Part shown: positions 47,176 through 57,221 of the stretch, in pieces | Layout of the letters: every line of letters begins with the position of its first letter | How positions within the stretch are numbered: position 1 is the first letter of the stretch | NCBI GenBank assembly: GCA_902595285.1 | Contig: CACJPL010000002.1 | Span: 83,274-147,273, forward strand | Length of the DNA stretch: 64,000 nt | Direction: 5' to 3' | From: an uncultured Pelagibacteraceae bacterium | GTDB taxonomy: Bacteria; Pseudomonadota; Alphaproteobacteria; Pelagibacterales; Pelagibacteraceae | Notes under the pieces: model-generated | The model's database searches: none | What the model was told of the DNA's origin: nothing | Seen by the model: only the letters and a program-made list of their open reading frames with translations | Program-made: the position numbers and the translations under genes

Positions 47176-48831
47176 ATGAATAATAACTCAAAAGTATTAG
47201 CATTAAAATACAGACCACAAACTTTTGATGATCTTATTGGTCAAGAGTTTGTTGTAGAAACTATTACTAATTCTATTAAAGCTGACAAAATACCAAACGC
47301 ATATTTATTCACTGGAATAAGGGGAATTGGAAAAACCACAACAGCAAGAATTGTTGCAAAAGCACTCAATTGTTCAAATGGTATCAATAATTTATGTAAA
47401 GAAAACTTTTGTGAAAGCTGTAAATCCATAAGTGAGTCTAGCCATATAGACGTGCTTGAAATGGATGCAGCAAGCAAAACTGGTGTAGATGACGTGAGAG
47501 ATTTGATCGAATTTTCAAGATATGGGCCGACTTCAGCAAAATATAAAATTTTCATTATAGATGAAGTACATATGTTAAGTAAGCAAGCATTTAATGCTTT
47601 ACTAAAAACTTTAGAAGAACCACCACAATATCTAAAATTTATTTTTGCAACTACTGAAATTAAAAAAATTCCAATTACAGTAGTATCTAGATGTCAAAGA
47701 TTTGATCTATCCAGAATTAAATCCTCAGAATTATTAGAGTTTATTAAAAAAATTAAGGACAAGGAAAATGGAGAAATAAGCGAAGATGCTTTAAAGCTTA
47801 TAGTAAAAATTTCTGAGGGCTCTGTTAGAGATTCTTTATCATTGCTGGATAGAGCATTATTAAGTTTAGATGAAGGAAAAGAATTAGACTTAAATTCAGC
47901 TCAGAAAATTTTTGGGTATTTTGATAAATCTCAATTAATTGATTTGTTTGAGTTAATTTTAAAAGGTGAAGAAACAAAAGTAATAAATATTTATAGAAAA
48001 ATTTATGACCAAGGTGTTGAACCAAAAGTTTTTATTAATGATTTTTTAGAGTTACTTTATTACTTTAAAAATATTAATTCTTTAACTTTAGAAAGTACAA
48101 ACTTTTCATTAAACGATGAAGAATTTTCTAAAATTAAAAATTTATCAAATCAAATAGATTCAGAGGTATTAATATTATTCTGGCAATTCGCTATCTCCTC
48201 TCTCGAAGAGATAGACGTAGTTTCTAATCAACACCTTTCAATTGAGATGTTCTTAATAAGACTAATGCATTTAAGTTCTGTAAAATCTGAAAATAAAATT
48301 GAAAATGCTGCGGCTGACTTAAAGAGTGAAAATTTAAATAAGAATACAGAAACTGAATTAACTTCCAAAACAATAAATCAAATTAAGAATGTTACACAGG
48401 AAGAAAAAACCAAACCAGAAGTCCAAACAGAAATCAAAGCAGAACGTAAAATCAATATAAATGCATTCGAGGATTTAATCGAAATCTGTGCAAAAAAAAA
48501 AGAGATTAAACTGAAATATGAGTTAGAAAAAAACGTTAATCTTGTAAAATTTGAACAAAATAGAATTGAAATATCTTTTAATGAAAGTTTAGACAAAGAT
48601 TTTGTAAAAGATTTATCATCAAAACTTTTTCAATGGACCGGGGAAAGATGGATTATTACATTTAGTAAATTAAAGGGGCAAATGTCAGTAAAAGACAAAC
48701 AAAAAAATGTTAGAAAACAATTAATTGATGAAATGAAAAATTCAGAAATATTTAAAAGTGTGATGGATAAATTTCCTGACGCAGAATTAATTGATGTAAA
48801 TTTAAACAAAAATGGAGTTGATAATGACTGA
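47176..48831 (+). CDS. dnaX: DNA polymerase III subunit gamma/tau
   Basis: KYRPQTFDDLIGQEFVVETI, FTGIRGIGKTTTARIVAKALNC, Zn site CKENFCESCKSI, DEVHMLSKQAFNALLKTLEEPP. Confidence 0.97.
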   Translation: MNNNSKVLALKYRPQTFDDLIGQEFVVETITNSIKADKIPNAYLFTGIRGIGKTTTARIVAKALNCSNGINNLCKENFCESCKSISESSHIDVLEMDAASKTGVDDVRDLIEFSRYGPTSAKYKIFIIDEVHMLSKQAFNALLKTLEEPPQYLKFIFATTEIKKIPITVVSRCQRFDLSRIKSSELLEFIKKIKDKENGEISEDALKLIVKISEGSVRDSLSLLDRALLSLDEGKELDLNSAQKIFGYFDKSQLIDLFELILKGEETKVINIYRKIYDQGVEPKVFINDFLELLYYFKNINSLTLESTNFSLNDEEFSKIKNLSNQIDSEVLILFWQFAISSLEEIDVVSNQHLSIEMFLIRLMHLSSVKSENKIENAAADLKSENLNKNTETELTSKTINQIKNVTQEEKTKPEVQTEIKAERKININAFEDLIEICAKKKEIKLKYELEKNVNLVKFEQNRIEISFNESLDKDFVKDLSSKLFQWTGERWIITFSKLKGQMSVKDKQKNVRKQLIDEMKNSEIFKSVMDKFPDAELIDVNLNKNGVDND

Positions 48832-49141
48832 TTTTAGCAAAATTTTAGATAAAGCAAAAGAACTTGAGGCAAAAATGAAAGAAAGCCAACAAAAGATTAA
48901 GCAAATTAGAGTTGAGGGAGTTTCGGGCTCGAATTCTGTTAAGATAACTTTGGATGGAGAGGGAGAGATGCAAACAATAAAGTTATCTGATGAAATTATG
49001 AAAGAGGAGAAAACCATAATTGAAGATTTAATTGTTGCAGCACATAATAGTGCTAAATCTCAACTTAAATCAAAAACAACTGAGGAAATTTCAAAAGCAA
49101 CTGGAGGTTTTGGAATTCCTGGTTTTAAATGGCCTTTATAG
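48824..49141 (+). CDS. YbaB/EbfC family nucleoid-associated protein
   Basis: MTDFSKILDKAKELEAKMKESQQKIKQIRVEGVSGSNSVKITLDG; between dnaX and recR. Confidence 0.93.
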   Translation: MTDFSKILDKAKELEAKMKESQQKIKQIRVEGVSGSNSVKITLDGEGEMQTIKLSDEIMKEEKTIIEDLIVAAHNSAKSQLKSKTTEEISKATGGFGIPGFKWPL

Positions 49142-49144
49142 TAG

Positions 49145-49756
49145 ATGCAAAACATCAGTGAGATAGAAGAATTAATTAAATTAATTTCAAAACTTCCTGG
49201 TTTAGGCCCCAAATCAGCAAAAAGAATTGTTTTAAAATTAATAAATAATCGTGACGAACTTGTAAAACCTATGGCAAATACATTGGCGCAAGTTTATAAA
49301 AATGTAGTTAGATGCAATTCATGTGGTACATTAAAGTCAAATTCAAATGGATGTCTAAATTGTGAGAATACAAAAGCAAAATATAATAAAATTTGTGTAG
49401 TAGAGGATATTGCAGACCAATGGTCGATTGAAAATTCAAATATCTTTCAGGGCTATTTTCATATTTTGGGTGGAACAATTTCTTCAGTTGGTCAAAGAAA
49501 AGAACATTTATTAATCAACTCATTAGTAGAAAGAGTTAACAGAGATAAAATCGAGGAGATAATTCTAGCAACTAGCGCAACTGTGGAAGGTCAAACAACT
49601 GCATACTACATTCAAGATAGTCTAAAAAATTTAGATGTTAAAATTACTAAATTAGCACAAGGTTTGCCAGTAGGAGGAGAGATTGAAAGTCTAGATGATG
49701 GGACTTTATTTTCTGCTTTTAAAAATCGATCTAATTTGGTTTCGAACTCAGATTAG
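49145..49756 (+). CDS. recR: Recombination protein RecR
   Basis: LPGLGPKSAKRIVLKL, CNSCGTLKSNSNGCLNC, Toprim ICVVEDIADQWSIE, ATVEGQTTAYYI. Confidence 0.96.
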   Translation: MQNISEIEELIKLISKLPGLGPKSAKRIVLKLINNRDELVKPMANTLAQVYKNVVRCNSCGTLKSNSNGCLNCENTKAKYNKICVVEDIADQWSIENSNIFQGYFHILGGTISSVGQRKEHLLINSLVERVNRDKIEEIILATSATVEGQTTAYYIQDSLKNLDVKITKLAQGLPVGGEIESLDDGTLFSAFKNRSNLVSNSD

Positions 49757-51905
49757 ATTTTTTTTTCAATCTATTTAAATGAAGTAATGGTTCGGTATAA
49801 CCTGAAGGTTGTTCTTTGCCTTTAAACACTAAATCACATGCAGTTTGAAATGCTATAGAGTTTTCATAATCACCACTCATTTTAACATATAGCGGATCAT
49901 CTTTATTCTGGTCGTCTACTATTTTTGCCATCTCTTTCATTATTTCAGTTACTTGTATTTTTGTTGTAATACCATGATGTATCCAGTTTGCTATATGCTG
50001 AGATGAAATTCTAAGAGTGGCCCTGTCTTCCATCAACCCTATGTTATTAATATCAGGTACTTTTGAACAACCTACACCTTGATCAACCCATCTTACAACA
50101 TACCCTAATAAAGTTTGTGCAGAATTAGAAATTTCTTTATTTATATCTTCTACAGACCAATTAGGTCTGTCTGCTATTGGGATTGTTAGGAGATCATCAA
50201 GCTTAGCTGATTCTCTACCAATTAATTTTTTTTGTTCGTCAAAAATATTTATTTCATGATAATGTAAAGCATGTAACGCAGCTGCTGTTGGAGAAGGGAC
50301 CCATGCGCAGTTTGCACCTGCTTTTAAGTGTCCTGTTTTTTGTTCCATCATATCTTTCATTTTATCAGGCATTGCCCACATTCCTTTTCCAATTTGAGCT
50401 TTACCAGAAAACCCACAACTTAAACCAATATCAACATTGTTGTTTTCGTATGCAGTAATCCATTTAGATGATTTCATATCACCTTTTTTAATCATAGGAC
50501 CAGCTTCCATTGACGTATGCATTTCATCACCAGTTCTATCTAAGAATCCAGTATTAATAAAAAAAACTCTATTTTTAAGACTTCTAATACATTCTTTTAA
50601 ATTTGCTGATGTTCTTCTCTCTTCATCCATAATACCAATCTTACAAGTGTACTTAGGTAAATTTAGTACTTCCTCAACTCTAGAAAAAATTAAATCTGTA
50701 AATGCTGTCTCGTCTGGACCATGCATTTTAGGTTTTACAATATAAACTGATCCAGTTCTTGAATTATTTTTATTTTTAATATCATGTAGAGCGGCTGCTG
50801 TAGTTATAAATGCATCCATAATACCTTCAGGTATTTCACTTCCATCACTCAATAAAATTGAAGGATTTGTCATAAGATGACCAACGTTTCTTACAAGCAA
50901 AAGGCTCCTACCATGTAACTTTAAACCTTTGCCATCTTTTGAGATATAACTTCTGTTTGGATTTAATTTTCTCTCAAACAATTTCCCTTCTTTTTCAAAT
51001 TTTGACTTAAGGTCTCCTTTCATTAGACCTAGCCAATTTCTATAACAAATAATTTTATCTTCTGAGTCAACTGCTGCTACACTATCCTCATTATCACAAA
51101 TTGTTGACACTGCAGATTCTAGTATAATATCACTAATACCTGCATGATCTTGTTGAGCAGCAAAAGCTCTTGATTCTTTTAGGATTTCAACATGTAAATT
51201 ATTATTTTTTAAAATAATTGCAGATGGATAATCGCTTTCGCCTCTGTGCCCAACAAATTTATTTTCATCCTCCAAATCAAAAATATCAGCACCTTTTAAA
51301 ACTTTTAATTTCCCATATTTTACTGCAAAACTCGTAATTTTATTCCAACTTAATCCTGCTAATGGAAAGTATTTATCTAAAAAATCTCTTCCATATTTTA
51401 TAACCATTTCACCTCTTAAAGGGTCATACCGCTCAGATACGCTATCTTCAGACTGTTCAATTACATCTGTACCATAAAGACTATCATATAAACTCATCCA
51501 TCTTGCATTTGCAGCATTTAATGCATACCTCGCATTCATTACAGGCACTACCAATTGTGGTCCAGCTATACTAGCGATTTCTTCATCAACATTTTCAGTT
51601 TCTATTTTAAAATCAGGTCCTTCATTTTTTAAATAACCAATTTCTAATAAAAATTTTTTGTACTGATCTGAATTAAATTCTTTACCTTTGTTTTTGATAT
51701 GCCATTCATTTATTTTCTTCTGTAAATCTTCCCTTAATTTAATTAATTCTTTATTTTTTGGTACTAATTCATCAAGAGTTTTTTCTAGACCTAACCAAAA
51801 ATTTTCTGAAGATACACTTGTATTTTTTAATAATTCATCATTTACAAAGTTTGATAGCTTTTTAGATACCTGAAGATTATTAATTTTAATGTATTTTTCT
51901 TGCAT
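49731..51905 (-). CDS. glcB: Malate synthase G
   Basis: NARYALNAANARWMSLYDSLYGTD, MHGPDETAFTDLIFSRVEEVL, GIMDEERRTSANLKECIRSL, FINTGFLDRTGDEMHTSMEAG; start at internal Met 51905. Confidence 0.95.
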   Translation of the reverse strand: MQEKYIKINNLQVSKKLSNFVNDELLKNTSVSSENFWLGLEKTLDELVPKNKELIKLREDLQKKINEWHIKNKGKEFNSDQYKKFLLEIGYLKNEGPDFKIETENVDEEIASIAGPQLVVPVMNARYALNAANARWMSLYDSLYGTDVIEQSEDSVSERYDPLRGEMVIKYGRDFLDKYFPLAGLSWNKITSFAVKYGKLKVLKGADIFDLEDENKFVGHRGESDYPSAIILKNNNLHVEILKESRAFAAQQDHAGISDIILESAVSTICDNEDSVAAVDSEDKIICYRNWLGLMKGDLKSKFEKEGKLFERKLNPNRSYISKDGKGLKLHGRSLLLVRNVGHLMTNPSILLSDGSEIPEGIMDAFITTAAALHDIKNKNNSRTGSVYIVKPKMHGPDETAFTDLIFSRVEEVLNLPKYTCKIGIMDEERRTSANLKECIRSLKNRVFFINTGFLDRTGDEMHTSMEAGPMIKKGDMKSSKWITAYENNNVDIGLSCGFSGKAQIGKGMWAMPDKMKDMMEQKTGHLKAGANCAWVPSPTAAALHALHYHEINIFDEQKKLIGRESAKLDDLLTIPIADRPNWSVEDINKEISNSAQTLLGYVVRWVDQGVGCSKVPDINNIGLMEDRATLRISSQHIANWIHHGITTKIQVTEIMKEMAKIVDDQNKDDPLYVKMSGDYENSIAFQTACDLVFKGKEQPSGYTEPLLHLNRLKKKSNLSSKPN

Positions 51906-51934
51906 AGCACTTAATTTCGTACCCCATCTGTATT

Positions 51935-52060
51935 TTTGCCTGAGAGTTTTACTCCTTCGGCGGAAATCAATCACTTTCCAGAGTGTTATGCTTCAATCGG
52001 TCCTTTTGCCTGAGAGTTTCCGGGGTGGTTGCTCCTTCGGCGCTATAAATAGTCTCTCCC
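51935..52060 (-). promoter_or_regulatory. Tandem glycine riboswitch upstream of malate synthase
   Basis: Minus strand GGAGAGACUAUUUAUAGCGCCGAAGGAGCAA...AACUCUCAGGCAAAAGGACCG...UUUCCGCCGAAGGAGUAAAACUCUCAGGCAAAA: two copies of the GCCGAAGGAG and CUCUCAGGCAAAA glycine-aptamer signatures. Confidence 0.93.
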
Positions 52061-52172
52061 GATAATGAATTTGTATCTGTTAAATGATTTAAGTCAATTA
52101 ATAAGAATTACACCTTATTTAATATCATTTTATTGCCTTTTTTGTATTTTAACCATCCTCTATAAATAAAAT

Positions 52173-53267
52173 ATGAAAAATTATCTAAATTTTGAAACAG
52201 AAATTAAAGATCTAGAAAACGAGCTAGAAAAATTGAAAGATCCTTACAACCAAGAGGGATTATCAGAAGTCGACACTCAAAAAATTTCAAGCACTCAAAC
52301 AGAAATAGATGAAAAATTAAAAAATATTTATTCTAATCTAGATCCTTGGCAGACTACTATGGTTGCTCGCCATGAAGACAGACCAAAAGCAAAATTTTTT
52401 ATTGATAATTTGTTTGACGACTTCATTACATTATCTGGGGACAGGTATTACGGAGAAGATAAATCAGTATTAACTGGATTTGCAAAGTTTAGTGGAAAAT
52501 CTGTTTTAGTTATAGGCCAAGAAAAAGGAGAAGATCTAGATAGTAGAATAGAAAGAAATTTTGGAATGATGAGGCCAGAGGGTTATAGAAAAACTATTAG
52601 ATTAATGAAGTTAGCAAACAAATTTAATATACCCATAATCTCTTTTATTGATACTCCAGGAGCATATCCAGGTGTAGGAGCTGAAGAGCGAGGTCAAGCC
52701 GAAGCAATTGCAAAATCAATTGAATGCTGTATGGAGCTTAAGGTTCCGACTATTGCAATAATCATAGGTGAGGGTGGATCTGGTGGAGCAATAGCATTGG
52801 CCTCATCAAACAAAGTTCTTATGCTAGAAAATGCTATTTACTCAGTAATATCCCCTGAGGGATGTGCAACTATTCTATGGAGAGATCCAAAAAAAATGCT
52901 TGATGCTGCAAAAGCCATGAAACTTTCAGCTAAAGATTTATTAAAATTAAAAGTCATTGATGAAATAATTGAAGAACCTTTAGGTGGTGCACACAGAGAT
53001 AGAGATATTATTTTAAATAACGTGAGAGGAACTTTAACAAAAAATTTAAATTATTTTGATGAATTATCTTCTGAAGAAATAATGAATGAGAGAAAAAATA
53101 AATTTCTTAAAATTGGAAGAAACGATGGTTTTATGTCTAGTACCGAAGATGTAAGTACGTTAACTATTAAGAAAAATAACTTTGATAAAATTTTAAAATC
53201 AAAAAAAGTATTATCAGCAATTGTCGGTGGATTAATTTTAATTTCTTTGATTCTTATTTTAATTTAA
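52173..53267 (+). CDS. accA: Acetyl-CoA carboxylase carboxyltransferase alpha subunit, C-terminal hydrophobic extension
   Basis: LDPWQTTMVARHEDRPKAKFFIDNLFDDFITLSGDRYYGED, NFGMMRPEGYRKTIRLMKLANKFNIPIISFIDTPGAYPGVGAEERGQAEAI. Confidence 0.95.
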   Translation: MKNYLNFETEIKDLENELEKLKDPYNQEGLSEVDTQKISSTQTEIDEKLKNIYSNLDPWQTTMVARHEDRPKAKFFIDNLFDDFITLSGDRYYGEDKSVLTGFAKFSGKSVLVIGQEKGEDLDSRIERNFGMMRPEGYRKTIRLMKLANKFNIPIISFIDTPGAYPGVGAEERGQAEAIAKSIECCMELKVPTIAIIIGEGGSGGAIALASSNKVLMLENAIYSVISPEGCATILWRDPKKMLDAAKAMKLSAKDLLKLKVIDEIIEEPLGGAHRDRDIILNNVRGTLTKNLNYFDELSSEEIMNERKNKFLKIGRNDGFMSSTEDVSTLTIKKNNFDKILKSKKVLSAIVGGLILISLILILI

Positions 53268-53269
53268 AT

Positions 53270-55816
53270 TTATAAAGCACCGTGACAATGCTTAAATTTT
53301 TTTCCAGATCCACAAAAACATGGTTCATTTCTTCCCATTTTTTTATTATTTGAAATTTGTTTAGAAATATTGATTTGTTTTTTTTCATTTTCCTGGCTTG
53401 AATCAAGAACAACTTTTAAGTTTATAAGAATTGTTACATAATCTAATTTTAATTTTTCTAGAAGATTTGAAAATAATTCAAATGCTTCTTTTTTATATTC
53501 CACTAATGGATCTCTCTGACCATAAGATCTTAATCCTATGACCTGTCTTAATTGCTCCAAATACTGAATGTGCGATTTCCAATTTAAATCGATTGATTGA
53601 AGAAAAATTCTTTTTTCAATTTCTTTTGCGTGATCCTCACCTAAAAGTTTAATCCGTTCGTTTCTAGTCTCTTGAAATTTATGAGAAATCTTTTCTCTAA
53701 AGTCTTTGTCTTTTGCCTCAATTAAATCTTTAAACTCAGCTTCCTCAAAACTTTTTCCAACTATTTGCTTGGTCTTATTGTTAAATTCATTGCTTTTTGG
53801 ATTGGATAAATTTGAAATTTTTAACTTTATTAAATCATCAGATATTTCTTTTAAAAATTCATTCGAATAATCAAAGATATTTTCACTGTTCATGGCATTT
53901 TTTCTTTGTGAAAATACAACATGCCTTTGATCATTAAGAACATTATCAAATTTTATAAGTGTTTTTCTTATATCAAAATTTCTAGCTTCCACTTTCTGCT
54001 GCGCTCTCTCTAATGCTTTATTAATCCACGGATGATCAATACTTTCACCGTCTTTAAGCCCAAGTTTTTCAAGCATGCTATTCATAGACTCTGATCCAAA
54101 AATTCTCATCAAATCATCCTCTAGACTAACATAAAATATAGAACTGCCTTCATCTCCTTGTCTTCCAGATCTTCCTCTAGCTTGATTATCTACCCTTCTA
54201 GATTCCATTCTCTCTGTACCAATAACAAATAAACCACCTAAGGATTTAATCTTATCTTTTTTTATTTTAAGTTGGTCTTCTGGAATATAACCTTTTTTAC
54301 CACCAAGTTGAATATCAACTCCTCTTCCTGAAATACTTGTTGTAATAATTAATGAATTTTCTTTTCCTGCATTTGCAATTATTTCGGCTTCATTTTCATG
54401 GTTTTTTGCGTTTAACACTACATGTTTAATATTTTTTTGATTTAATAAATTTGAATAAATTTCAGATTTATTAATACTTGAAGTAAATACTAAAATAGGC
54501 TGACCTAATTTGTTTCTTTCAATTATTTTTTCTATAATTGCATCATTCTTTTCCTTTTCTGTTCTAAAAATTAAGTCGTTAAAATCCTTTCGGATCATTT
54601 CTTTGTTTGTTGGAATAACAACAACGGGAAGATTGTAAATTTCAAAAAACTCTTCAGATTCTGTAGCAGCCGTACCAGTACAACCAGATATTTTTTTATA
54701 AAGTTTAAAATAATTTTGATAAGTTATTGACGCTAAAGTTTGATTTTCAGCCTGTACTTGAATTTTTTCTTTAGCTTCTAATGCTTGATGTAAACCATCT
54801 CCAAAACGTCTACCTTCTAGAATTCTTCCAGTAAGTTCGTCAATAATTTTAAGACTTCCATCTTGAACAATATAGTCTCTACCCTTTTCGAATAAATGAT
54901 TTGCTCTTAAAGCTTGGTTAACATGGTGAACTAAATGTAAATTTTCTGGATCATAAAAATTATTATTTTTTAGAATTCCGGCGTCAGAAAAAAGTTTTTC
55001 AACATTATTAATTCCATCATTTGTCAATAAAATACTCTTTTCTTTTTCATCTATTTCAAAATCTTTATTATTTAAGATCTTAATTAATTTATCAATTGCC
55101 AGATATTGGGCTGTTTTATCTTCAGCTGCTCCAGAAATTATCAAAGGTGTTCTCGCTTCATCAATCAAACATGAGTCTATTTCATCTACTATTGAAAAAT
55201 TATGATCTCTCTGAACCATTTGCTCTTCAGAAAATTTCATATTATCTCTTAAGTAATCAAAACCTAATTCACTATTAGTTGCATAAGTAATGTCACAATT
55301 ATAGTTTTTCTTTCGTTCAGCATCATCTTGATAGTTGTTAATAAACCCTGATGTAAGACCTAGAAAATTATAAATTTGTCCCATTTCAATAGAGTCTCTT
55401 TTTGCAAGATAATCATTTACAGTTACTATGTGAACACCTTTGTTGCTTAATGCATTTAAATAAGCAGCAAGTGTTATGGTTAAAGTTTTTCCTTCTCCAG
55501 TTCTCATCTCAGCAATTTTGCCCTGATGTAAAGCTACACCTCCAATCAACTGAACATTAAAATGTCTTTCATTTCTTGTTCTTTTAGCGGCCTCCCTTAC
55601 TAATGCAAAAGCTTCAGGAAGTAAGTCGTCTAAAGATTTTCCATTTCTTATCTGATTTTTAAATTCATTTGTTTTTTTGGGAAAGTCGATATCGTTTAAA
55701 TTTTTAAAATCATCCTCAAATAGGTTTATTTTTTCTACAATTTTACTGATCCTTTCTAGCTCTTTTTGGTTGCTAGATTTAATAAATTTTGTAATTAAAT
55801 TTAAAGGATTAAACAT
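53270..55816 (-). CDS. secA: Preprotein translocase subunit SecA
   Basis: EMRTGEGKTLTITLAAYLNAL, VNDYLAKRDSIEMG, GTERMESRRVDNQARGRSGRQGDEGSS, C-terminal SEC-C GRNEPCFCGSGKKFKHCHG. Confidence 0.97.
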   Translation of the reverse strand: MFNPLNLITKFIKSSNQKELERISKIVEKINLFEDDFKNLNDIDFPKKTNEFKNQIRNGKSLDDLLPEAFALVREAAKRTRNERHFNVQLIGGVALHQGKIAEMRTGEGKTLTITLAAYLNALSNKGVHIVTVNDYLAKRDSIEMGQIYNFLGLTSGFINNYQDDAERKKNYNCDITYATNSELGFDYLRDNMKFSEEQMVQRDHNFSIVDEIDSCLIDEARTPLIISGAAEDKTAQYLAIDKLIKILNNKDFEIDEKEKSILLTNDGINNVEKLFSDAGILKNNNFYDPENLHLVHHVNQALRANHLFEKGRDYIVQDGSLKIIDELTGRILEGRRFGDGLHQALEAKEKIQVQAENQTLASITYQNYFKLYKKISGCTGTAATESEEFFEIYNLPVVVIPTNKEMIRKDFNDLIFRTEKEKNDAIIEKIIERNKLGQPILVFTSSINKSEIYSNLLNQKNIKHVVLNAKNHENEAEIIANAGKENSLIITTSISGRGVDIQLGGKKGYIPEDQLKIKKDKIKSLGGLFVIGTERMESRRVDNQARGRSGRQGDEGSSIFYVSLEDDLMRIFGSESMNSMLEKLGLKDGESIDHPWINKALERAQQKVEARNFDIRKTLIKFDNVLNDQRHVVFSQRKNAMNSENIFDYSNEFLKEISDDLIKLKISNLSNPKSNEFNNKTKQIVGKSFEEAEFKDLIEAKDKDFREKISHKFQETRNERIKLLGEDHAKEIEKRIFLQSIDLNWKSHIQYLEQLRQVIGLRSYGQRDPLVEYKKEAFELFSNLLEKLKLDYVTILINLKVVLDSSQENEKKQINISKQISNNKKMGRNEPCFCGSGKKFKHCHGAL

Positions 55817-55881
55817 TACTATTTGATTTATTCTTAAATTATATTGTTTAATATATGTATTAAATAAATAATTTAAACATT

Positions 55882-57183
55882 ATGGGAATTAATTTAACTA
55901 ATTTTTTATCATCTAAATCAAAAAATACCAAAATGATTGATTTTCAAGACCTTGATCATATTGATGGTCTTTCAATATCTGTAGTTTCTGCAAATTTATA
56001 TAAAGATATTAGAGATGATCTAACAATGTTTTATTTTAGAGAAGGCGCAAACTACGCCTCTTTATACACACAATCTAAAATAGTATCTGAGAATATTAAG
56101 TGGAATTTAAAGCAAAAACCAAAAAAGGTTTTTTCTCTTATTGTAAATACAAGAAACGCAAACGCATTTACAGGTAAATCAGGCTATGAAAGCTTAAAGA
56201 AATTAGCAGATTTAACTTCCAAACACTTAAACGAAAAACAAAAAGAGGATGAGGAAAATCCTAAAAAAATTTCTCCTAAAAACATAATTTTTGGCTGTAC
56301 TGGCACTATTGGTGAAATCTTCCCTTATGAAAAAATTTCAAATAATATTTCAAATCTAATTAATAAAATTAGCTATATTCAAAATAAATTTATCTGGATG
56401 AAAGCAGCGCTTGCAATAATGACAACAGATACAAAACCAAAATTAGCAATGGAAGAGTGTAAAATTGGAAGTGAAAAAGTTAAAATCTATGGCATAGCTA
56501 AAGGTTCGGGAATGATATATCCAAATATGGCGACTACTTTAGTTTATATTTTTACTGATGCGACCTTATCTAATGATATATTGAGTAAATTATTAAAAAA
56601 AAATATTACAAACACCTTTAATGCGATTTCTTGTGATGGTGATACTAGTACCAATGACATGGCAACTATTTTTGCCACAAATGAAATTAAAAATTCTCAG
56701 GTAACAAGTATTAACGAAAATAAAATAAAAAATTTTGATAAATCTCTCAATAACGTTCTTTTGAATTTAGCTAAAAGAGTTGTTTCTGACGGTGAGGGTG
56801 CATCGAAGTTCATTACTGTCAATGTTGGTAAATCTAAAAATGAAATAGATGCAAAAAAAATTGCATTTTCTGTTGCTAATTCCCCTTTAGTAAAAACTGC
56901 AGTTGCAGGAGAAGATCCAAATTGGGGAAGAATTATTATGGCAATCGGAAAAGCTGGGCCAAGAATAAATTTAAATAAATTATTAATTAAATTAGGAAAT
57001 ATAACAATTGTGCAAGAAGGCAAGTTAATCGAAGGTTATGATGAAAAACTTGCTGTAAATTATATGAGAGGAGAAAATATTGATATAAATGTAGAAATTT
57101 TTACTGGAAAAAAAAATTTCACTGCATACACAATGGATTTTACAAAAAAATATATTGAAATTAATGCTGACTATCGAAGTTAG
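55882..57183 (+). CDS. argJ: Bifunctional glutamate N-acetyltransferase/amino-acid acetyltransferase
   Basis: AKGSGMIYPNMATTLVYIFTDA, CDGDTSTNDMATIFAT, VANSPLVKTAVAGEDPNWGRIIMAIGKAG. Confidence 0.94.
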   Translation: MGINLTNFLSSKSKNTKMIDFQDLDHIDGLSISVVSANLYKDIRDDLTMFYFREGANYASLYTQSKIVSENIKWNLKQKPKKVFSLIVNTRNANAFTGKSGYESLKKLADLTSKHLNEKQKEDEENPKKISPKNIIFGCTGTIGEIFPYEKISNNISNLINKISYIQNKFIWMKAALAIMTTDTKPKLAMEECKIGSEKVKIYGIAKGSGMIYPNMATTLVYIFTDATLSNDILSKLLKKNITNTFNAISCDGDTSTNDMATIFATNEIKNSQVTSINENKIKNFDKSLNNVLLNLAKRVVSDGEGASKFITVNVGKSKNEIDAKKIAFSVANSPLVKTAVAGEDPNWGRIIMAIGKAGPRINLNKLLIKLGNITIVQEGKLIEGYDEKLAVNYMRGENIDINVEIFTGKKNFTAYTMDFTKKYIEINADYRS

Positions 57184-57221
57184 CTCATTGAAATATTAAT
57201 TTTTGTTATTAATTATTACTT

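Noticed and set aside
51906-51974. N-terminal extension of the malate synthase ORF (MIDFRRRSKTLRQKYRWGTKLSA) in the track
   Set aside because: It translates the 3' aptamer of the glycine riboswitch; the homologous protein starts at Met 51905.
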